DNA of 64,000 nucleotides, from assembly GCA_963575745.1 (NCBI GenBank), contig CAUYUJ010016479.1:61001-125000 (forward strand). The letters run 5' to 3'. This document shows positions 37,106-44,433 of this stretch, piece after piece (positions within the stretch are counted from its first letter, which is position 1; every line of letters starts with the position of its first letter). Origin of the DNA: Prorocentrum cordatum (taxonomy: Eukaryota; Sar; Dinophyceae; Prorocentrales; Prorocentraceae). The notes beneath the pieces were generated by a model that was not told the origin of the DNA, made no database searches, and was given only the letters and a program-made list of their open reading frames with translations. Position numbers and translations under genes: made by a program.

Positions 37106-37820
37106 TGAGCATTCGCCCGTGTCCAGGCAGGTCAGATGCTGCCAGGACGATCCGTTCGAGAACGATCATCGGCGCTTGCAGCTGGAAGTCCTGTCTGTCC
37201 ATCTCGCTCCAGGTCTGCGGGCAGCCGGCTTCCTGCGCAGCCGGGTGGTGATGGGCCAAAGCCACGAGCTTGGAGATGTGCGGTAGCACTGCCTCGATGC
37301 GACTGTGCAGGTCGGCCAAGTCTTCCAGGGTGAGGCTCCAGGTGCTGGCGAACCGGCTTCGGAAGTCCTGGTGGACCTCTTGCCAGGGTAAGCAGAACCC
37401 CAGAATGGCTTCGATGACGTCCCCGGCCTGCTCTGCGTGAGAGAAAGGCCATAGAAACACTCGCGGCTCACGGAGCATCAGCATCATGACCACCAGAAGC
37501 GAGCGGGCCTTGCAGGAATCCATGGGCTGGCCGTCGGCGTCTAAGAGTCCCTGACGGAAATCTTCCATCGAGGAGCCGCACCCCCGGATGATGTCTCCCA
37601 GCCCGGTCATTCCAGGGTGCTTCCGGTGTCTGCAGCAGTCCTTGGTAGCGGAGCTCCAAGCCTTGGGGACCTGACGGAAGAGTCCTTTGGTAGTACACTG
37701 GCGGCGCTTCCACAGTGTTGCACGCCTGCCGCTGGCGTGAGGCAACGGGGGTAGGGAGTCGTCGGGAATGGCGTAGCTCGCATCCCTCCAAGGCCGAGCG
37801 ACCAGACCATTGCTGCCCAT
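36852..37820 (-). CDS. Element B gamma protein, region between helicase and zinc knuckles
   Basis: The useful part runs from the start to about residue 237: LLVVMMLMLREPRVFLWPFS, VIEAILGFCLPWQEVHQDF and APMIVLERIVLAASD. The last piece matches APMTVLEALVQLAV in A. Alpha-helical character, no recognised domain. After about 37110 the homologous frame is 34922-37105. Confidence 0.5.
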   Translation of the reverse strand: MGSNGLVARPWRDASYAIPDDSLPPLPHASGRRATLWKRRQCTTKGLFRQVPKAWSSATKDCCRHRKHPGMTGLGDIIRGCGSSMEDFRQGLLDADGQPMDSCKARSLLVVMMLMLREPRVFLWPFSHAEQAGDVIEAILGFCLPWQEVHQDFRSRFASTWSLTLEDLADLHSRIEAVLPHISKLVALAHHHPAAQEAGCPQTWSEMDRQDFQLQAPMIVLERIVLAASDLPGHGRMLSVSTTRRTGWFRRLPRSRRQGCGPFLHRRPTFLVPDRLQCPSTAGTGPGHQTGPSVHPRRKARAQKEDQQMHVRQLREGPPDCR

Positions 37821-38908
37821 AGCGTGTTGTAGACTAGATTGGTCGCGTCGAGCCCGAGAGACATGTCAAACAAGAACCCCAGGTGCGACCAAGCCTTGCG
37901 GTCGAGCATGCCCGGCTGCCGCGGTGTGTTGGCCAACGTGAACTCGTGAGGATGCAGCCCGGACATGAGGTAGATGAGCACGTGGAAGGCCGGCGTCGAG
38001 AGGATATCGTGGAGCCCTCCCGAGATTAGCTTGCCCTGGGTGTCCCAGTCGAAGCTCTCTTCCAGGGGTGCATTGAACCGCTCGGCGAAGCAGGTGGCCT
38101 GGGCATCGCGCGCTTTCTTCTTGGCGACGTCCAGCTCGTTCTGTCCTTTCTCCCCCTTTGCGACGCTGCCCCATGCAGGGGGCGAGGGAATCCATGCGGC
38201 AAGGTCCTGGAGTGGGTCGAAGCTGTCGTCAATGTCCAGGGAGAGCCTGCGGCCCACGGGGGTGCTGCCACGAAATTGGACCCAGAGGCGAGTCAGTCTC
38301 CCGTACTCTGAGAGCACGCGAAACTGCGACCATGTGGCGTTGGCGAACATGCGACCGTCTCCCAAGATCAGGATATTCCGCTTGGCCCTGGTGATTGCCA
38401 CGTTCAGGCGCTTGGCGTCGTCGACGAAACCCCAGTTGTAGCTGCCGTTGCTCCGGGTAGTTAACACTATTACGATGTCCGCCTCGCCTCCCTGGCTGGA
38501 GTCGATTGTCGTGAGTTTGAGAGCCCCAGTGCTCATGTGCTCGCCCGCCACCTGACGTAGTCCAGGGAAGTTAGAGCTGATGGCAGTGTTAGCATTGTCG
38601 TCTTCCCGGAACACCTGTTGCCAGCGGTGAGTGTCCACCCTGTGGCCTTGGGGGGGATGTCCAGGGCCAGGAATATCCTGACCACCGCGTCCAGGACCGT
38701 CTTTCCCCTTGCCGGGCTGCCCTTTGGCGCCCTCTGGTGTTGCGCAGAACGCCGGTGAGGTGACGAGAACCCTGCGGCCATCCGTCCATGAGAATGGCCG
38801 TCTGGAGCTGGTAGCCGACCACGATTCTGGCAGTGGTGCCCTTGTGGAGCTCCGGTAGCAGGGCGAGCACAATATCCACGGCTTGGGCCGCCTCCGGAAG
38901 ATTGGCAA
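37607..38908 (-). CDS. Element B helicase, motifs V and VI
   Basis: LTTIDSSQGGEADIVIVLTT (residues 132-151, motif V) and AKRLNVAITRAKRNILILGD (165-184, motif VI) are close to Upf1/senataxin consensus. Homology upstream includes FPGLRQVAGEHM and downstream LSEYGRLTRLWVQF, all shared with A. The first 100 residues are a frame-changed stretch. These motifs couple ATP hydrolysis to movement on RNA or DNA; in an element they could unwind structured template. Confidence 0.75.
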   Translation of the reverse strand: MPIFRRRPKPWILCSPCYRSSTRAPLPESWSATSSRRPFSWTDGRRVLVTSPAFCATPEGAKGQPGKGKDGPGRGGQDIPGPGHPPQGHRVDTHRWQQVFREDDNANTAISSNFPGLRQVAGEHMSTGALKLTTIDSSQGGEADIVIVLTTRSNGSYNWGFVDDAKRLNVAITRAKRNILILGDGRMFANATWSQFRVLSEYGRLTRLWVQFRGSTPVGRRLSLDIDDSFDPLQDLAAWIPSPPAWGSVAKGEKGQNELDVAKKKARDAQATCFAERFNAPLEESFDWDTQGKLISGGLHDILSTPAFHVLIYLMSGLHPHEFTLANTPRQPGMLDRKAWSHLGFLFDMSLGLDATNLVYNTLWAAMVWSLGLGGMRATPFPTTPYPRCLTPAAGVQHCGSAASVLPKDSSVRSPRLGAPLPRTAADTGSTLE

Positions 38909-40193
38909 AGCCTGGTTGTAGCTCGGAGGTGACCTCCCAGGAGGGCGTGTGCACCATTAGGAAACGGTGCTTGTCTGGGCCCAGCGGAGGGTCCAGGGGC
39001 TCAAGGGTGGCGCGGAGGTCACTTTCGTCGGAACCGGTGAGAGTAGCCAGCTTTGCCAGTCGTCCAGGTTCCCACGCACGGATGTCTCTCCAGGGGATGC
39101 CCTCAACTATTGGCCGCTCTCTGAGCGGATCCAGGATGCCAGACTTCATGCCTTTCCTGTAGTAGGCTGCGTTCGGGAACGCGAGTAGCTGCGGATGCAT
39201 CCGATAGCAGATTGAAAGGTGAACTACTGAAGACTCCTGGCCGCGGAGTGCGTGGAACATCCTGCCGAAGATGCTGACGCAGAGCCCTAGTTCGTTCGCC
39301 AGTCTGGAGAGCACTGTGGGGGGCAGCTGGTTGGGGTCGGCCCCTCCGCTGTTAATCAGATTTACCATGGACATGAGCGCGTGGAGCTCAGTGGCTTGTC
39401 CGGCCTCGTCGATGACTAGGAGGACGATTTGGGGGCTGTCCTTTTGACCAAGTGCCTCTGACGCCTCGTGCGTGGACATGATTATCCTGGCCTGACGTAG
39501 CAAGCTCGCCTTGTAGGGCTTGAAGCCCTGGTTCTTGTCCCCGTCCTGGAAGGGGAACTCGCCGTGGGCGTTTCTGTAGTGACCCTCGGGAGTAAGGTCA
39601 ACAAGTGCCTCGTTGACCCGGTCCTTCCTTGCCAGGCGCACGAACTTGTCGGGGAAGCCCGTGTCTTGGTCGAGGCGCCGCTGACGTTGTGCCTCGATCA
39701 TTGCCAGAGCTGGTTGGTCGACCGCCGTGTTGGACCCTGCTGCCAAAGCGACAGCGTGTCCAGGGCGTAGGCAGGAACCCCACATGTCCAGGCAGGCAAC
39801 TGAGAAGGTGGTCTTGCCAGTTTCAGGGGGTCCGTGCACAAGAACAGCATGGTGGTTCAGGGTGGCACGCAGGGCGCTGATCGCATCGCCGTTCGGCCTG
39901 TGCTTGTCGATAATCCTGTGGAGCGTGTCCACGCTGGGAGTAGGACGCACTCTCTGAAAGACGGAGCCAGTCGCATCGGAGATTTCGTCGCCAGAGAACG
40001 CCTTTAAGCCTTGGGGGAGAGGGGGTGCCTGCAGCAACGTGCCGTCTTCGACTGCTTGCAAGTGGTCGGCGTCTGGGACGTTCCGCTCAAGGGTGGCCTC
40101 CGCCCTGGCTCTAAGGCTCAGCCCCAGGGAACGCATGTGTCCCAAGTCGTTGGCCAAGGTTCGATCCGACCGATGGGGCGTGAACAAAGGCAA
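38589..40193 (-). CDS. Element B Upf1/senataxin-like SF1 helicase, N-terminal motor
   Basis: Walker A VHGPPETGKTTFSV (119-132; the usual GTGKT has Glu for Gly but keeps GKT), motif Ia ALAAGSNTAVDQ (149-160), Walker B VLLVIDEAGQATEL (257-270), motif III NSGGADPNQLPPTVL (281-295, shortened from the GD..QLPP form) and motif IV SICYRMHPQLLAFPNAAYY (327-345). The DEAG box and YRMHP place it in the Upf1/SETX/IGHMBP2 group of SF1 helicases. The C-terminal motifs are in 37607-38908. It is one frame shift from a whole motor. Confidence 0.78.
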   Translation of the reverse strand: MPLFTPHRSDRTLANDLGHMRSLGLSLRARAEATLERNVPDADHLQAVEDGTLLQAPPLPQGLKAFSGDEISDATGSVFQRVRPTPSVDTLHRIIDKHRPNGDAISALRATLNHHAVLVHGPPETGKTTFSVACLDMWGSCLRPGHAVALAAGSNTAVDQPALAMIEAQRQRRLDQDTGFPDKFVRLARKDRVNEALVDLTPEGHYRNAHGEFPFQDGDKNQGFKPYKASLLRQARIIMSTHEASEALGQKDSPQIVLLVIDEAGQATELHALMSMVNLINSGGADPNQLPPTVLSRLANELGLCVSIFGRMFHALRGQESSVVHLSICYRMHPQLLAFPNAAYYRKGMKSGILDPLRERPIVEGIPWRDIRAWEPGRLAKLATLTGSDESDLRATLEPLDPPLGPDKHRFLMVHTPSWEVTSELQPGFANLPEAAQAVDIVLALLPELHKGTTARIVVGYQLQTAILMDGWPQGSRHLTGVLRNTRGRQRAARQGERRSWTRWSGYSWPWTSPPRPQGGHSPLATGVPGRRQC

Positions 40194-40690
40194 GCAGGTA
40201 CGTCAGAGGTGAAAGCTGGTGGCCGAACAGATCCGCTGGGTTGGCGCAGGTAGTAGATCTGTTCCAGTGCCGAGCATTGCCGCCAAAACTGGATGTCAGA
40301 AGGGGCTTCATCTACACGATGCCAGGGGAGATCGTCGCTAGGGGGGCGTCTCGCCTCGGTTTCGTCTTCGTGAAACTGCCCGCTCTTCGCGTGGTTGTAG
40401 ACGACGATGCACCAGTTTGAGGGGTACCTGTCGGAAGGGCTGAGACCTAGCGCTTGAGCATCCCTGGGATGGATGTGACCGCCCAGGGCGGGAGGCCACC
40501 AAACTGAGACGTCAGCGATCTTGTCTACCGTCGGGCCCGTGACTGAAATGTAAAGCCACCTGCTCTCCCTGTCACGTTCCAGGGGTCTGGTCGCGACCTT
40601 GCACATTGAGGGCCACTCTAACAACAGAAATTCCTTACCGACGGGTAGGCGCATGGCGTTCCGCAGCCGAAAGGTGTCCAGGTCCTCCAA
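40118..40690 (-). CDS. Element B gamma protein, pre-helicase region
   Basis: MRLPVGKEFLLLEWPSMCKV, LGLSPSDRYPSNWCIVVYN and AKSGQFHEDE match A (FPPRDGKELLHLQWPSGFRV, LGLPPGSRCPSNECIVVYN, AGKFADFHADDS). The segment lies between the finger and the helicase. Function unknown. It changes frame to 38589-40193 near 40190. Confidence 0.52.
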   Translation of the reverse strand: MEDLDTFRLRNAMRLPVGKEFLLLEWPSMCKVATRPLERDRESRWLYISVTGPTVDKIADVSVWWPPALGGHIHPRDAQALGLSPSDRYPSNWCIVVYNHAKSGQFHEDETEARRPPSDDLPWHRVDEAPSDIQFWRQCSALEQIYYLRQPSGSVRPPAFTSDVPACLCSRPIGRIEPWPTTWDTCVPWG

Positions 40691-40922
40691 GCTCGTATTG
40701 GCATCGATCCTGGTGACGCGAACTCCGAGGGCACAGTTACCCCCTCTGGCTAAATCCTCTCGCGTGGAGCCTCTGCCGTCGTCTACCGTCTCGACCGAGG
40801 CTTGGCTTTCGACCCAGACGATCCTCCTTAACGCTTGCCCTCGGTCCTGGAGGGAGTACGGCCATTGTGAGGGGAGTCGGACGGCATTGATTAGTTCCCC
40901 GAGCGCTGCCTTGGGGTGGACT

Positions 40923-41017
40923 CTAGAGTGCGGGGAGTCCAGCGGAACCGAGTAAAGGTTGGCGACATATGAGGCTGCCTGCGTGGCCAGTGAGTCTTCC
41001 AGGGCAGCTGGACTTGT

Positions 41018-41065
<48 letters not shown>

Positions 41066-41825
41066 CGATCTCCGTCTCGCTGCCCTCGGCCAGCTGGACT
41101 GTTCGCTGCTGGCAGGGTGGGCTGCAGGCAGGAGGAGGGTGAGACGGCGGGGGCGGAGGGGGAGGTAACCCAGAGGAGCCTGCGGCCTGTCCAGGTGAGG
41201 GGGGTAGCCAGATGGACGATTTCGCCCGCATCCTGTTCCCGTCGCCGTCCTCGGGCTGTCTAAGGCCCTCCTTTGCGGCGCCCAGCCTGTCCATCATGTG
41301 CGAACGAACCTTCTCTGGCTCCACCCTGGTGCCTCCTGGGCAGTTGTATGTCGACGGGTCGTCCCAGAGGGGGTAGGTAATGGGCACGTGCAGCGCATCC
41401 TCGGGGATTGCGATGCCAGGTAGCGAGCGCACCCCGTCGCGGGTAACCAAGGGCTGGACTAGTTTCCAGCCGCGCCAGGCCAACCGCGTGACAGACACCT
41501 GGTGGGTAGCGTCGTAGGGGTTCCCTCCGCACATGCACCAAATATTCCCAGGAGTGGTGAAGGTGTTCGGGTCTGGCCGCCCGTCCTGGTACCGTTCCAC
41601 CGACATGTCGTAGTGCTTCGCGCTTAGGATGTGTTCAGTGTCGTCGACGGGCTCCTGGCAGATCTCGCACCAGTGTCGCCAACCGCCGTGGAAGTAGACC
41701 CAACGCATCCAGGGACAGAAGCGGGCCAGGAAGACGCGCGTGCCCGCGCGCATTGGCGGCCCTTCGTCACTGCACGGTAGGCAGGAGGGCCGGCGGCGGA
41801 GGGGGCCCTGGTTGTTTTTGGGCAT
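40923..41825 (-). CDS. Element B gamma protein start, U1-type C2H2 finger
   Basis: The ATG at 41825 (MPKNNQGPLRRRPSCLPC) is homologous to the start in A and again follows CCTGGA of a repeat. Residues about 35-75: CPWMRWVYFHGGW, then CEICQEPVDDTEHILSAKHY, which is C-x2-C-x8-H-x5-H as in U1/matrin fingers. FTTPGNIWCMCGGNPYDATH and PLWDDPS follow and match A. From about residue 215 the frame is Pro-rich and passes through a GA tract as Ser-Leu repeats, which probably is not the original reading. RNA or DNA binding is inferred. Confidence 0.65.
41020..41062. repeat. (GA)n microsatellite inside the element B gamma region
   Basis: A pure GA tract of about 43 bases on plus. It has no counterpart in A at this site, unlike the tract at the methyltransferase-endonuclease junction, and here the opposite strand carries GA. 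Confidence 0.95.
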
Positions 41826-41828
41826 TGT

Positions 41829-41868
41829 CCAGGGTGGGAACCTGTCCAGGATGGCAGCGGAAGGCTGC
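41829..41868. repeat. Hairpin repeat upstream of the gamma start codon of B
   Basis: CCAGG at 41846, arm GCAGC (41854-41858), loop GGAAG, arm GCTGC (41864-41868), a fully compensated stem. A worn CCAGGGTGGG at 41829-41838 lies between it and the ATG (41825-41823), so the start codon again follows CCTGGA on minus. Confidence 0.7.
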
Positions 41869-41996
41869 GCTTCTTGTGATGGCAGTGACGCTGCGACCCG
41901 CCAGGACCTTAGTGTGTCGCGGCGGGGGGGCGATCAGAGAGGGAGGAGGGGGGGGGATTTTCGAGGGCATCAACGAACAGCGCAACTTGGTCCAAG

Positions 41997-42956
41997 TCAC
42001 AGAGGTCGATGTCCGCGGCAGGAAACAGGGGGGGGGGGGGGCAGCTGGGAGCCCTCCCAGAAGACCCAGGAAGTGACGGCTAGATCGCCGGCGCGACGAA
42101 GGGCGTCGGCCCAGAAGACACCTAGCGTGGCAAGACGGTCAGCTGCTTTGTTGAGGCGACGACGCACGGCCTGCCATGTAAGTGTCCATCCGGCTTCGCT
42201 GGCTTGCCGAAGGGCGAAGTCCATCTGCTGTGCCAGGTGGAGCCGGCGATAGCGGCCCGTGCCGGCTCCGTACCGGATGGCGGCAAGACTGTCGCCGACC
42301 ACCCGGGCGCCTCGGAGGGTGGTGTCAAGGTGGGGGATCAGGGCGAGTCCCGCTCTGCACCCAGATGCCTCCGCCGTCTGTGCATTGTCGCAGCCCGGGA
42401 GGGCAACAACGGTAACCGCGACGACGCGCGGATAGCCGCGGTGCGGGTCGTGTTTCCAGAGGACAGCTGCCGCCCCGGAGACCTTGTCGTCTCCCCCAAT
42501 TCGGCGAGCTCCCCCGTCGAAGGTGAGCTCGAAGGGCCATTGAGCCGCATCGGCAGCGGGGAGCGGGGAGTCTCTGACGGTGATCTCCTCGCCAGCTTCC
42601 ATGTCCCTGCTGGCTCTGAGCACCAGGGCATGCAGGTCGCAGACTCGGCAGTAGTTCTTGGTCCAGAGGGCACTGGGGGACCTGTCTGTCCTGGGACAAG
42701 GGAACCAGCCCAACCCAGGCGGCATCCAACTCGCTCTGGTGTCGCCCGTTTGGAGAACGGCGAGCCGGTCCCCACTCCGCACGATCCTGGTCGCGACAGG
42801 GAGGCGCCGGATTTCCCCTCCAGCGCGTGGACCTTGTCTGCCGAGATGCGGACCAGCGGCCCAGCAAGTGGACGCAAGTCCTCGGGCAAAGCGTCGTCGC
42901 CAAGGAGGGGCCAGAGGGAGGCCTCTCCGGTCCAGGGCCCGAGGCGCGAGTCGCAC
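41997..42956 (-). CDS. Element B RNase HI domain
   Basis: ELTFDGGARRIGG (D147), NAQTAEASGCRAGLAL (E196), RVVGDSLAAIRYG (D222) and LNKAADRLATLGV (D273) keep all four acidic residues. A conserved WTKNYCRVCDLHA precedes it. The frame before residue 45 shows no match, because relative to A a stretch including the RT zinc knuckle is missing here. It stops at 41997, with about 170 bases to the gamma start. Confidence 0.8.
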   Translation of the reverse strand: MRLAPRALDRRGLPLAPPWRRRFARGLASTCWAAGPHLGRQGPRAGGEIRRLPVATRIVRSGDRLAVLQTGDTRASWMPPGLGWFPCPRTDRSPSALWTKNYCRVCDLHALVLRASRDMEAGEEITVRDSPLPAADAAQWPFELTFDGGARRIGGDDKVSGAAAVLWKHDPHRGYPRVVAVTVVALPGCDNAQTAEASGCRAGLALIPHLDTTLRGARVVGDSLAAIRYGAGTGRYRRLHLAQQMDFALRQASEAGWTLTWQAVRRRLNKAADRLATLGVFWADALRRAGDLAVTSWVFWEGSQLPPPPPVSCRGHRPL

Positions 42957-44008
42957 CAGGCCTGACCGCGATTCCGTTGTCCAGCGGTGAGCCAGACTCT
43001 ATTGGCCATCCTGCCGCAGCCGCACTGGTGGGGGATCCTGTCAGCGACGCTTCGTCTACGCGCGGATCCAGGTAGTCCGTTTGCCAGAACGCGGAGGACG
43101 TGGTGCGCCTCGGTGAAGGAGGCGCAGTGCCCGAGAAGGGACCATTCCGCACCGTCTGTTTGAGCCCACCTACGCTCGTGGCTGGTTGTGGAGAACCAGG
43201 AGCTCACCACGTGCCCGTGGAGCTGCGTCCAGGCCGCGACGTAAACTACGCGCCCGAAGTAGCGGGCCCGGCGCCTAGAGGGCTCTCTCAAGGCGCGATT
43301 GAAGAGGTCAGCGGCCCTGGCGTCGGTCAGCACCTTGGAGCCGGGCCTACGCGGCTCATCCCGAGGGGCGAAGTCCCGCGCCCATTTCACGAGTTTGTTC
43401 CACCTTCTCCCCGCCTTATGTCTCGCCTGTAGGGGCCCCCACAGGTCGTCAAGGGCGCGCGCCCTGGCCGCGATCGCACGCGAGGTAGCAACCGGGCATT
43501 TGGGGCAGCCAGGGACTTGGAAGCGGATGCCCAGACCAGCGAGGATGTTGTCTGGGATCCAGGAGGCAGAGGCAAGACCAAGGGCTGCCCGCAGGTGTGC
43601 TCTGAGTGCCCTTTCTTGCACGGTGTCAGGGAGGGAGTAGTGGGATGGGTACGGGATGAGCGCGATGAGGTAGGTGTTCCAGGCGAGGGCGGTTTTAGTG
43701 GGAGACATGCTTGCAAGGTGGAGGGCCATGGCCCGGCCCCGTAGCTTGGGGAGGGGTTTGCCCCAGGTGCCGGCGACGAGGGCGTCGAGTTGTCCCTTTG
43801 TCATTCTCCCCCTGGGCGGTAGATTTTCCCCTTCGGCAGCCCTAGATACGATGCAGGCGCCGAGATAGGGCCACTGGGGGCGGACGGCGGATGAGCCGAA
43901 AGGGGTGAAGTCCATGGCGCGTCTCCACCAATCGTGGTTGCTGGCGGGGACCAGGGCCGTTAAATTTGCACATGCATGGGCTGGTCCAGGGAGAACACTG
44001 AGCCGCAA
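42338..44008 (-). CDS. Element B reverse transcriptase, thumb and C-terminal region
   Basis: Matches A after motif C: RAMDFTPFGSSAVRPQWPYL, RGRAMALHLASMSPTKTA, SASWIPDNILAGLGIRFQVP and CASFTEAHHVLRVLANGLPG. The C-x2-C-x8-H-x4-C knuckle present in A is absent. After about residue 395 the frame is a shadow of the RNase H region. Confidence 0.65.
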   Translation of the reverse strand: MRLSVLPGPAHACANLTALVPASNHDWWRRAMDFTPFGSSAVRPQWPYLGACIVSRAAEGENLPPRGRMTKGQLDALVAGTWGKPLPKLRGRAMALHLASMSPTKTALAWNTYLIALIPYPSHYSLPDTVQERALRAHLRAALGLASASWIPDNILAGLGIRFQVPGCPKCPVATSRAIAARARALDDLWGPLQARHKAGRRWNKLVKWARDFAPRDEPRRPGSKVLTDARAADLFNRALREPSRRRARYFGRVVYVAAWTQLHGHVVSSWFSTTSHERRWAQTDGAEWSLLGHCASFTEAHHVLRVLANGLPGSARRRSVADRIPHQCGCGRMANRVWLTAGQRNRGQAWCDSRLGPWTGEASLWPLLGDDALPEDLRPLAGPLVRISADKVHALEGKSGASLSRPGSCGVGTGSPFSKRATPERVGCRLGWAGSLVPGQTGPPVPSGPRTTAESATCMPWCSEPAGTWKLARRSPSETPRSPLPMRLNGPSSSPSTGELAELGETTRSPGRQLSSGNTTRTAAIRASSRLPLLPSRAATMHRRRRHLGAERDSP

Positions 44009-44366
44009 TACTGGAGCCGGCAGCGCGACTGATCATTTCCAGGAGGAGCCCGGCAGGCAGGCCTGTGACAGTTGTGGTGGTGCCATCATCGCTGAAGTCC
44101 ACTGGGGCGCTGTCCAGGTACTGCATGATGTTGATACCGGATGGGGCTGCAATGCCCCTGCACTGGTGGGCTTCGACGAGGCGCCCCGCCGCTCTTGCGA
44201 GCCAGGGCAAGGCGATGCCGGCACGCAGTAATTGGGCGGTGGCGCCCAGCAGGGCAGCGAGGTCATCCACGTAAGTCGGATCGTCCGCCCCGGTGATGTC
44301 GGCCAGGGCGCCGATGAGAGGGTCGTATCCTAGGCACCAGAGGAGCGGGGAGGCGGTGCCTCCCAT
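43842..44366 (-). CDS. Element B reverse transcriptase, motifs B and C
   Basis: MGGTASPLLWCLGYDPL (motif B) and TYVDDLAALLG (motif C, residues 31-41; YVDD codons at 44273-44262) are intact. They sit between frame changes near 44450 (after motif A) and 44000. The catalytic pair is kept here and mutated in A. Confidence 0.72.
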   Translation of the reverse strand: MGGTASPLLWCLGYDPLIGALADITGADDPTYVDDLAALLGATAQLLRAGIALPWLARAAGRLVEAHQCRGIAAPSGINIMQYLDSAPVDFSDDGTTTTVTGLPAGLLLEMISRAAGSSIAAQCSPWTSPCMCKFNGPGPRQQPRLVETRHGLHPFRLIRRPPPVALSRRLHRI

Positions 44367-44433
44367 TCCGATAGACCGTAAGAGCTTCCTTACTCTGCTT
44401 TTGTACCTACCTTTGCAGGTGCGTGCGCTCCTG

